NCBI RefSeq assembly: GCF_030253575.1
Contig: NC_080561.1
Location: forward strand, 37,495,564-37,559,563
DNA: 64,000 nucleotides
Source of the DNA: Rhododendron vialii
Taxonomy: Eukaryota; Streptophyta; Magnoliopsida; Ericales; Ericaceae
Direction: 5' to 3'
Shown here: one piece after another, positions 48,806-58,519 of the stretch
How the letters are laid out: each line of letters starts with the position of its first letter
How positions within the stretch are numbered: the first letter of the stretch is position 1
The notes under the pieces: generated by a model
The model's database searches: none
What the model was told of the DNA's origin: nothing
What the model saw: only the letters and a program-made list of their open reading frames with translations
Translations under genes and position numbers: made by a program

Positions 48806-49261
48806 ATCAACAGTTCCACGAAGTGAAAATCTATGCTATTTAATTGGCGCCCTAACAATCAAAAACCCATATTTTCCTAAGGTAGGTAAGTTTAGGGATT
48901 AACTGAAGTACATAATAATTAATATCCATGCGTGCATGTAAAGAAAACTTACAGAATTCAATGGACTCCACAAAGGAACTGAATTATTCTAGCACACACA
49001 ATAATAGGGATAAACCCTAGGGCGAATTACAAAATGACGAAATAAAAAACACAACCCTTGGACAAGATTATAAGAAACACAAGGAATTGGCGAAATTGAA
49101 AACAAGAAAACAAAGAGAACCCTAGAAACCGAACCTGACGAGAAGAGCAGCAGGGATCTGTTTGGTTGGTTCAGAAAAATCAAACTTTAAATTGGTAAAA
49201 CTAGGCCTTTGGACCAAACACACTGATACGCAGTGGTTTTATGTATTTATCTGTACCTGTC

Positions 49262-49323
49262 TATGCGGGGGAGAGAGAGACGTCGGAAGAGGAGAGAGAG
49301 ACGCCGGAGGAGAGAGAGAGACG
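49262..49323. repeat. GA-rich degenerate tandem repeat
   Basis: Three units of about 20 bp combine GAGAGAGA with GACGYCGGA. The sequence lies about 130 bp upstream, in the sense of the minus-strand DNAJC17-like gene, of its proposed leader exon. Confidence 0.8.
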
Positions 49324-49539
49324 TGATGGGCGATGGGATTAGCCGTCGTACAAATGGGGCAAGAAAGAAAAAGAAAAGAGAGAAAACTGTGGGGCGCATA
49401 CGTAATTAAGTATATATACAACATGCTTTAATTTCCTGGCCGCATACATGTTGAACCTGGCCGCCAACTTTGTAAGCATGGCCGCAAACTCATAGCCTAA
49501 GGCAAAGGCGTACCTACAGATCCTGCTTTAATTGTGTCT

Positions 49540-49760
49540 CCGCAACCATGTTAACAATGGCTGCTGCCCTATGCATAGACAACTATATTAGGGGAAAATG
49601 GAGAATTTTGATGCTGAGATAATATAGTTATTTTGGGAGAAGAATGACATGGGTTTTGCAGAGCAAGTGTATTCTAGACAACTATATTAGGGGAAAATCC
49701 AGCATCAGATTTGGACACACATATATGTTCCATACGAATTGGCCTTTTATTTATGGATTC
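49540..49760. repeat. Scattered copies of the PPR gene tail
   Basis: The 24-bp block around TAGACAACTATATTAGGGG occurs at 49576-49599, 49675-49698 and, within the PPR frame, 49902-49925. An ACAATGGCYGCTGCCCTAT block also occurs twice (about 49554 and 49860). On the minus strand all copies encode part of the PPR sequence FSPNIVVY. They are broken partial duplications of the same PPR segment. Confidence 0.75.
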
Positions 49761-49828
49761 TTAATCTTATAGACTCAAGAAGTACCCCTCAAGAATCCAT
49801 CAGATCTATCCACTTCGTCCCTTCCCTC

Positions 49829-51037
49829 TCAAAGGGCCTCAAAGTTGTTTCTTTTGCAGGACAATGGCCGCTGCCCTATCAAAATATGTGCAAGTGTATT
49901 ATAGACAACTATATTAGGGGAAAATCCAGCTTCTTGCATTGAAACCAATACAAGCTCAGCCTCCTCCAACTTGCCTTGTTGACAATATGCATTAATCAAG
50001 ACCAACCAATTCTCCCTATTCAAGACAACTTCATCTTCTCTCAAGAAACTAATCACTTTTTCCGCTTTATCATACAAATCCAAACGGGTATAAATTGTCA
50101 GCATAGAAGAGTATGCTGATTGACATCTAACTCTGAAATTCCTCATATGGGAAAAAGTAAACTCGCCCTCCTCAACATTCCTACTCTTTTGACAAAGACT
50201 CATGAGCATACCAAAAGTAGCCTCATTAGGTCGCACGCCATTTTCCAACATCATACGGAACCACTTCGCACCCAAACCCACACGCCTTTGTTTAGAACAA
50301 GCATAAATAAGCATATTGAAAACCTGAAAGTTGAGTTCACAACCTGATTCACTAGTCATTTCAAGAATCATCTTCTCCGCTAGATCCCAATCCCTTGCCC
50401 TCCCCACCACCCGGAGAGCCAAGTTATACGCCGCTACATTCTGCTTCAACTTTCCCTTTCTTCTCATCCACTCGAAAAACTTCAGAGCTTTGCTATCATC
50501 ATTAGTCCTCTCCAAAATTTTCAAGATAGAGTTGCAACGCTCGGTACTCAAAGCCCCAACTTTATCAACATCAACACCAGAAATACTTTGCTCATCTACA
50601 ACAATAGGTTTACTTTGTTGTTCTTTGCTGTAGTCACTACCATTCCCTCTACAAGTAGATTTAAAATACACATCTTTCCTCACTCTCTTCACACCCCGAA
50701 CCCGTTGCCACACATTTCTCCTACCCTTACTAAATTTCCTACCAAAACCCAAGCCTTTTCCCAAAACCAAACCCGCAATACCCATTTCTTTAGTTGAACA
50801 ATCAAAGGAACTATCAACTTCATTCGAACCCGAATCGTCTGATACCGCGGTATCAGCCTGAGATACCCTAATTCTATTGAGGTTGCTAATTGGGTTGATG
50901 AGATATTATACACCAGTTATATGAACATAACCACCCGTAAACGCAGAAATTGAACACTGACCCAACAGTTGTGAAGAGCCAATGGCGAAATTAGGGTTCT
51001 TGGGCTCCAATGAGACGGAGAATTTCAAAGAGGCCAT
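49829..51037 (-). pseudogene. BIR6: Broken BIR6-like (At4g30825-type) PPR gene
   Basis: From the minus-strand ATG at 51037 the frame begins MASLKFSVSLEPKNPNFAIG, a plausible organelle transit peptide and the start I remember for this family. Codon 44 is TAA (50908-50906). The same frame then stays open to 49829, so about 360 codons are readable with one stop. PPR motifs follow from about VAAYNLALRVVGRARDWDLA through FNMLIYACSKQRRVGLGAKW, GVRPNEATFGMLMSLCQKSR, SAYSSMLTIYTRLDLYDKAE and ENWLVLINAYCQQGKLEEAE to GFSPNIVVYNTL. There the similarity ends; full-length relatives have around 900 residues and many more repeats. An early stop plus loss of over half the gene makes function unlikely. BIR6 relatives act in mitochondrial intron splicing. 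A short intron around the stop cannot be excluded but no good sites are obvious. Confidence 0.85.
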
Positions 51038-51974
51038 GGGATAGACTGGTGAAAATCGCACCTTTGTTGCATTAAATTCACCGAAATTACATGAAACTCA
51101 AATGTAATTGAGTTGTAATTCAGTTGGAGGTCAAAAGGTGGTGAGAGGAAGTGAGTTTCTGGCAATTCATAGTTATGGACAGTGGGATATTGATGGAAAT
51201 GAAACCCTAGTGAGAGAGTGAGAGAGAAGTGATACCTGTGCAAATTAGGAGGTGGTTCAGATAATGAGCTTCGAAGCAGTGGATGCAAATCACCGTTAAT
51301 CGACAATCCTCTGGGCAGCTAAACTAAAACTACCTTCTTTTTTTTGCTGGATTCTCTACGTAAACATGCCGAGCTTTACTGGATTCAAGCCCGGCTCGTT
51401 TACTAAACGAGCAAAAAACTTGACGTCGAGTTTGGCTCATTTTGCAAATAAACCGAGCCCTCAACAAGCCAAACTTGACTGCCGAACTTGACTAAGTTCC
51501 TTAACGAGTCTTTTTAAACGAGTCAAGTCTATAAGACAAGCCGAGCCGAGCTTTTGAGCGTTAAGTTCCTCTTGTTTAATAAACAAACCTAAAGCTCGAG
51601 CTTGGCTAAATAATTACTAAATGAACTGAGCCGACCCAACCCGAGCCACGACGCGAGCAGCTCAATTTCATTTGAATGTAAATTTTTATCTGGGATTGTT
51701 TGAACGGTTATTAGCATCATTTTAATGTGTAAAAATATTTTACAAGGCAAATATTTTTCGAAAATGTAATGGAAATAATAAATCAGTGTAAGGATCATCT
51801 AGACCCAGGAAACAAGCACGAAAGGCATATAAAAAAAATTCTTAATAGCATAAGTACATTGATAAGCTCACACTAAGCCGTCAATTTTGGATCCAAATTC
51901 CAACTTTTTTCAGAGTAATCAGACGAAGAATCAAGCACTCTCTTTCCAATGGGAACCACAACAGTCAAGCAAAA

Positions 51975-52125
51975 CCAAGTTCGGGTAACGTCTACCAGGT
52001 TGCTGGGTAACGTTGGGTAATGGCCAAAACGTTGCTCGGTAATGGCAACCAAATTGCCGGGCAACATCTACCAAGTTGCTGGGAAATGGCTAAAAAGTTG
52101 CTGGGTAACGCTAGGTATCGGCTAA
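51975..52125. repeat. Degenerate GTTGCTGGGTAACG-type repeats
   Basis: Five or six imperfect units of about 20-30 bp carry GTTGCTGGGTAACG, GGGTAATGGC and CCAAAACG variants. Composition and spacing differ from the minisatellite that starts a few bases later. Confidence 0.7.
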
Positions 52126-52141
52126 AACGTTTTTAGGGTTT

Positions 52142-52429
52142 AGGCCGCATCGAATTGCACTTGGCCGCTGCAAATTGTTTTTGGCCGTATCGAATTACTT
52201 TTGGCCGCTACGAATTACACTTGGCCGCTACGAATTGCACTTGGCCGCATCGAATTACACTTGGGCGCATCAAGTTGCATTTAGCTGCATTAAATTCCTC
52301 TTGGCCGCATCAAATTACACTTGACCTCATCGAGTTGCACTTGGCCATATCAAATTTCTCTTGGCCGCATCGAATTGCACTTGACTGAGAGCAATTCAAT
52401 GTGGCCAAGTGCAATTTAATGCGGCCAAA
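52142..52429. repeat. 20-bp minisatellite ending in inverted copies
   Basis: About 12 copies of a 20-bp unit close to TTGGCCGCATCGAATTGCAC run to about 52385. The last two copies (about 52392-52429) are in inverted orientation. Because 20 is not a multiple of three, translations across it cycle through all frames; the 77-codon frame at 52155-52388 (HLAAN-like, WPHRI) is a repeat translation. The inverted end could fold back on the array. Confidence 0.85.
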
Positions 52430-53711
52430 AGATAAAGATGGGTTTCATTGAAATTGGGAAAATACCAAACAAACAATTTTCTTTTGCCACTTTTCTTAAC
52501 CCATGGATGAAACCGTTCTTTCTTCTCTTAACAAAATTCCCATTACTTGTCTGTGTAATGAAAAAGGATGATGACAAAAACCCTTTGTCTATTCATTGTA
52601 CTCCCAACTTAATGAAGGTCCACAGTTCTGTTAGGAGTATCATATCTCACTTTAATAGACTTTACTGTGTTCACATCTTTTCCTTTGTAGTTGGAACAAG
52701 AATATGGCATGTTTGCATTCCAAAGCTGGACGGCAGAGGGGACTGTCCAGTGATTGTAACCATCCTTGAGTGTTTTTCAATCGTTTAGATTTGTTAATAG
52801 TATCTTACCCAATAAATTGTTTTACCGTAACAAATTTGAACTATTGATTGTTGAGATGAACGACCAAGATTAAACTGTAGAGAAGCTGGTTCCTAAAGAA
52901 GCTAGGTCCTTGAGACAGATATATTTTCCCCGGACTAAAAAATGAATAGAAAGCAACTGAAATGGGTGACTTTTTGGGATCAAATCTAATAGTAATTGAA
53001 AGAAAAGATATCACCCAGAGACAGAAAAATACAAGAAAATCCAGGAAAAAGTAGACTTGTGAAGGCTTTTCTTTCATTTATTTGTGTTTACATAACAGCC
53101 CATAAGAAATAAGTAGTAATCATGCATAGCGTAATTCATTTACCTAGTTATATCTAATGTCATTTAAGAATGTAACAAAAAAATTCCACCTTCTCATCTC
53201 AAGGAGCAAGCCACCATGCAGCATGTGAACTAGATAACCGGTCAAATTCCAAGTGCTACAACCCCTTTCAGTACGTCAATACTTGGATTTCTTCGATCGA
53301 TGCTCGGATTCAAGTCTTCGTAGCAGCTCGATAGGGTTAAAATTTAGTCTTCTGGCTCACAGCACCCAGTGGAACCTAAACTTCGGTCCCCTTGTAGGTG
53401 TAGTGGGGTCTTCTGCTGATGACTATGTGATGCTGAGGATAATACTTCCAGATGGGTACAATGAGAGGCCTAATTGCATATCCATTTTGTTTGCCCAGGA
53501 AAAAAATCCAAATGCAACTGACACATGGTTATGTAGCATTACACAGACTTTCGCCTTTTTATTTCTGTGGCTATGGTCATGACAATAATTGATAACCATC
53601 CAAAACATAAACGAATTTCCACTGCTATACTTATCGGAATCTGACCAAAATGTGTCACCTTCTCATCTGAAGGAGAAAGCCAAGCAGCATATGAACTAGT
53701 ATAGAATCCAC

Positions 53712-56700
53712 TCAAATCCAAATGCTACTGAAGGCTTCTTCGAGTGCCCGTTTCCTGCTCAATTCCATGCTCCACCCTCCTGCCCTTCCACCTCTCTCTG
53801 CTCTGAGTCTCGTCATTTCTTCATTGTCATAATTGTAGGCGTGCATGTCCGGGTTTGATCCGATAGGAATGGGCTGTGGGGCCATGCCTGTTGGCCGTGG
53901 CTGCCCAATTGCCCCCCCTGCAACCGCGGGGGCATAATAACCCTGCGCACCTGCACCGACACCTCCTTGAAAGCTCTGGCTCGTGGTCTGTACCAAAGTA
54001 GAGGTGAAAATAGGTGAGAATCATTGCGATTGTTGTAAGGATATGCAAATCCACCTTCATAATAAGCACATTGGATCATTGCAGGCTTAAGTAGTACTCA
54101 GTGAGGAAGGTGTTAATACACATGCTCGCGTAAGAAAACATCTTTTTTGGGAGATGAGTTGGTTCTGCAAAATGAAACCACTTATACTTCTTGGAGCTGC
54201 AAGTATTTGCATCAATTCTCCCTTTCTGTAGAATGATTAGATACAAATTCCTTGCTGAAATAGGATTTCCTCATCATACAGAATCTTTAAAACGTCTGCG
54301 TTATACATTGTTATACATCTTTTGCATCAAGTTTAAGAAATCACACAGTTATAAAGGATCTGCAAGACACATAGGTAGGCAGATTTAGGAAGTTTCCAGG
54401 CTCCATAGTAGTAACTCGAAGATGTATGAAGTTGCTTATTTTTATTTTCCCATTCCGCTATTTGTTTCTAAATACTGATGCAGTCAGCTCTCATGGAAAG
54501 ACTTCAAAGTTAGTTGACGACAAAGCTAATCAATAACGCTGGAACGCAAGGGATAATTGCATATGAAGCAACGAATTAGATTAAGGGTTGACAATAAACA
54601 CAGGGAAATCCCCCATCTAAGGATGCTAACCTAGTTGAACTTAGGGCAATCTTAGAAATTTAGTTTGATCTTGAGTCAGGCACTGTAACTAAACACAAGA
54701 AATGGTAATACGCGTAATTTTCTCACCGGATCACTATCAGGGTGTCCCTTGCTTGCGGCTAAAGCTGCAGCATATTCTTCAGCCTGTCATAGTAAAAAAA
54801 CCCAGAATAAGAATACATAAAAATTTTGCCCCTGATATCACAAAATCACCACCTTTAGCAAAGACTAAATTAAATCGAATAAATGCAAAGTACGCTAGGA
54901 AATATAGTTAGCTATAAACCAAACCTTGCGGGCTTGAGCATTAATTATTTGTTCAGCATTTTCTTTCTGGTATTGTGCAATTTTTGCCTCAATAGCAGGA
55001 ACATCTATTCCTTCAATCAAATTGAAGGCTGCAAAGGAAACCATTTTCTTGTTGGGTAAGATAAGGTTTACAACCAAAAGGACAAATAAAAAGAAGCTAA
55101 ACCCAAACTCTTTGGAGGAAGTGGATAGTTTAGGATAAAAATATGAATAATGAAGATCTCATAACCTCAGAGTGAAGGTGACATAACGAAGTTTCTCTTC
55201 TTAAAACAGTAAGTATATCATATGCCTAATCAAGAAACACCACTCCAAGATTTTGGAAGAAGGAAAGAATTTATTCTAAACAGCGAACTACTATAATATA
55301 GAGGACATATACACTAACTTACTCATATCTTCCACTTCCTCCAAATAATCATTGTACTCTCTCAATGATGGGAAATCCTCCTCTCTTTTATTAAATCTGC
55401 AAAAATTGTGCATTCTAGAAGTGAAAAACCTAAACAGAAATCAAGAATCCAAATATTCATATGCATTAAGTGGACGTGGAGGGCCTTAGTGCCAGTGGGA
55501 AAGGTCTCCAGTTCGAGTTGGTGGAGCAACATCGGTCAGCTGTCGTAACTTACTTACCACCAACATGATAACATCACTATCACTGGCAAATAAACACTAG
55601 CAGCAATGTGGCTATCAAACACAGTAAGCTTAATGAAGAAATGAGAAAATCATGACAGAGGATCTCAGATGTTAAGCTAGTGAAGAAGTGATAATCATGC
55701 AATAAGATAGAAGTTTGAATGGCAATAAAGTACTTCATTTACCATTACGCAATTTATCAAGATCTTACAGATGGATTGATAAAACTATATCACAAACTCA
55801 TTCTACAACGAAGAAATTTACACCAAGTACTTACTAAGTACTGAAAAACCAGTCCCGCATATTCTTAGCCACCAAATCTGAAGCCAATTCATGACCAACT
55901 TCAGTGGGTTTTCGCCAGATTTTTTCTTGAATATGCAATCTCGTATTTCAGATCCAACTATCAATACTCAAAACAAGGACAAAGCTTTCCCCATCAAACC
56001 ATTTCACTCTATGAATCATCGAAACCCTCTTAATTCCATCTCTCCTTTCTTTCCCTAGAGCAGACATAAAAACCCAATGCAATGATTCAATAACTTAACC
56101 TTCATAAATCCCTAACATTTTCCTTTTCCCCAATTTCAAAGCTCAATCTAACTCTTTTACTTCTTAATCAATACAATTTGAATTTTAAAAAATTAAATTA
56201 AATTTTCACCATTTTGATCATGTACAACACAATTAACCATATAGCAAACGCCACTTAAAAATATTCAAAAAGGGGTCAAAATTGCATCTTTTCACTAGAA
56301 GAATAACCCAAACTGGCCAAATCCTCATAATTCCATCTCTCTGTCCCTACTACAGACCTAAAACCTAATGCAGTGGTTCCATAACTAATTTTCATAAATC
56401 CACAGTGTTTTGCCCAATTTCAGAGCTTAAAATCTCACTCTCTACTTCTTAATCAAAGCAATTCGAACAAGAAAAATGAAATTTTCACCATTTTCTTTAT
56501 GTACAGCACAATTAACCATATAGCAAACACTGTCTGCCAATATTCAAACGGGCCAAAAATCAAATCTTTTCACCAGAAAAATCACCCAAACTGGCCAAAT
56601 CCTCTTAACTCCATCTCTCCTTTTATTTCCCCAATACAGACCTAAAACCATATGTGGTGATTCAATAACTCAATCTTCATACATCCACAGTGTTTTCCCC

Positions 56701-57254
56701 AATTTCAGAGCTAAATCTCACTCTTCTACTTCTTGATCAATGCAATTCAACCAAAACCAAACCAAACCGAGCCTTAAGTCCCAATCACTTGGGGTCGGCT
56801 ACATTAATCATTTTCCTCCATTGAGCCCTGTCAGGGGACCAAAAATGTAAATCACAATTCACCATTTAGCAATTTTCAAACAGGGACCAAAAATCAGATC
56901 TTTTCACTAGAAGGATCACCCAAACCCTCTCAATTCCATAATTTCTTCCTTTCCCTAATATATCTTCATAAATCCCCACTGTTTCCCCAATTTCACAGCT
57001 CAATCCCACTCTTTTACTTCTTGATCAATGCAGTTCGAGTCAAAATACTCAATTTCCCCCATTTTCATCATGTTAACAGCACAATTCACCATTTAGCAAA
57101 ACGAATATTCAAGCAGTGACAAAAAAAAAAAAAAAAAAAATCAACAGTACCCAGATGTACGCACATACAAAAATATCTAGAGAGAGAGAGAGTACATGCT
57201 GGCGATTCTTTTGCGAATGGCCATCTCCTTGGAGAAGGGATTGACGACAACCAT
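53712..57254 (-). CDS. MAT1: MAT1-like CDK-activating kinase assembly factor (plant short form)
   Basis: Five exons join in frame to 189 residues: 57254-57196, 55396-55323, 55028-54925, 54783-54727 and 53987-53712, all with GT-AG introns. The sequence runs [76 protein letters not shown], a Gly/Pro/Ala-rich linker with [10 protein letters not shown], and ends [20 protein letters not shown]...[11 protein letters not shown]. The middle matches the MAT1 coiled-coil region that bridges CDK7-type kinase and cyclin H in CAK and links it to TFIIH, so it acts in the nucleus in CDK activation and transcription. The N-terminal RING finger of animal MAT1 is absent, as I recall for the plant form (about 180 residues). 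The small exons explain why no long frame marks this gene. The broken PPR gene lies about 6 kb away on the same strand, matching the Arabidopsis order as I recall it. Confidence 0.9.
56735..56860. repeat. Dispersed repeat fragment with CTTGGGGTCGGCTACAT motif
   Basis: The block GTCCCAATCACTTGGGGTCG followed by GCTACATTAATC and a TCCATTGAGCCCTGTC stretch is a sequence I remember as repeated in many eudicot genomes and often attributed to an Au-like SINE. It lies in intron 1 of the MAT1-like gene. The flanking 56.0-57.1 kb DNA carries several diverged copies of TTCATAAATCC, TTTCCCCAATTTCA and TCTTTTCACTAGAA blocks, indicating ancient local duplications of about 290 bp. Confidence 0.55.
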
Positions 57255-58160
57255 TGGGCCTTTCGCGTTCTGGATTTTCAGACTGTTTTTACAGAATTCA
57301 ATGGTGTGTGTCCGTTGCTCCCTCGTAATGAATTTAATTCTCTTCGATAAAACGGGTTCGATACAGTGTGGTCAAATCCATTTTCACAGAAACAATTTCA
57401 CACAAATCATCTCCGATTATCCAGTGATCAGTGCTCGATTAATATGATCTTCAACTATGTACATCTTCTCGACGAGCTCTAGAACATGAACGCTTTCGAT
57501 CGGAGAGATAAATCGGGATGAGATCAGAATTTGACGAATTCGCGTTGGAGTTTCCCTGCGACGTGGTTTCAAAGGAACTCGCACGTTCATAAGCGAGGTT
57601 CTAAAAAATTCAGTGTGTCCAAGCCCATTTTCGCAAAAACAAATTCACTCTGATTGTCTGCGATCATATATCAGTAAGTATTTGATTCACATAATCTTCA
57701 ACATGTAACCGAACACTTTGTCTCTCTATATAGTAGTATATACATATATATATATATATACACGCATATTGTATTTTCCTAGATTCGTTCACAAACGGAC
57801 GTCATTCCTCTGTATAAGTTAACTCTGGTGTCAAATTTTGAGGTATGCAAAAGCTCAAGTTGCCTAATTTAATTTAGGTCGATCTTCATTTTTAAGTACT
57901 TAGATTTTTATTTCTTTGTTGCAATTCTTGTTAATATCCTCAAGACTATAATTTTTCCTTTCTCCATATACCTCTATGGAATATCTCGAGTATTATTGCC
58001 CTCTATTGATTAGCCGCTCAATCTTTGGCGGTGGTTGGTTCTCTCAGAACGAATCCCATTTGTGATTTCTGAATACTGGCTGCAAACAACCCCGGATCCA
58101 CTCCTCCGTCAGCTGCATCGTAGATTTTCGTCTCTCATTCGCCTCTCTCTCTCTCTCTCC
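57255..58160. other. Upstream region of the MAT1-like gene
   Basis: No coding exon is seen. An arm-like fragment of the large foldback family lies near 57460-57520 (TTCTCGACGAGCTCTAGAAC). A TA-repeat microsatellite lies at about 57728-57760. Confidence 0.5.
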
Positions 58161-58162
58161 TA

Positions 58163-58199
58163 TATATAAACACATACTACTTACAATACACATGCATAC

Positions 58200-58252
<53 letters not shown>

Positions 58253-58292
58253 TCCTATATATAAACACATACTACTTACTATACACATGCAT
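58163..58292. repeat. 95-bp tandem duplication spanning a CT tract
   Basis: A block from CCTATATATAAACACATACT through CATGCATACG occurs at about 58159-58199 and again at 58253-58293 with a single base change, each preceded by a CT tract (58144-58159 and 58201-58250). This is a recent tandem duplication of microsatellite plus flank, ahead of the actin leader. Confidence 0.85.
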
Positions 58293-58455
58293 ACGCACCA
58301 ACCAATATACCACTTGAATAAACGAACGGACGGTCGTGGAAATCGGGAGGAGAGACCGAATTCGACGCTCTTTTTAAGGCCGCATTTCATATGCAGGCGG
58401 AGTCCCTTTCTCATTCTTCTCTTCTCAATTTCCCATAATTTTTTCCAACTCAACG

Positions 58456-58460
<5 letters not shown>

Positions 58461-58505
<45 letters not shown>
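58461..58505. repeat. (CT)n microsatellite in the actin leader exon
   Basis: A CT run of about 45 bp ends 14 bp before the proposed donor of the leader intron (GT at 58520-58521). It reads CT on the sense strand, as in the other genes here. Confidence 0.95.
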
Positions 58506-58509
<4 letters not shown>

Positions 58510-58519
58510 TCGGAAAAAG

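Larger units (their letters stand above)
51038..53711. other. Intergenic region with tandem repeats
   Basis: There is no gene. The GAGCCGAGC-rich repeat relic lies at 51365-51660, degenerate GTTGCTGGGTAACG repeats at about 51975-52125 and a 20-bp minisatellite at 52142-52429. Near 53185-53265 is a diverged copy of the DNA at 53650-53735, overlapping the end of the MAT1-like gene, so the 3' end of that gene was partly duplicated. Confidence 0.55.

Noticed and set aside
52155-52388. Frame of 77 codons with HLAAN-like and WPHRI repeats, briefly considered as a repeat protein
   Set aside because: It is a translation of the 20-bp minisatellite; the unit is not a multiple of three, so the peptide pattern is incidental.
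52142-52429. Tandem array considered as a CRISPR-like array
   Set aside because: Units are directly contiguous with no unique spacers, and the genome is a plant's.
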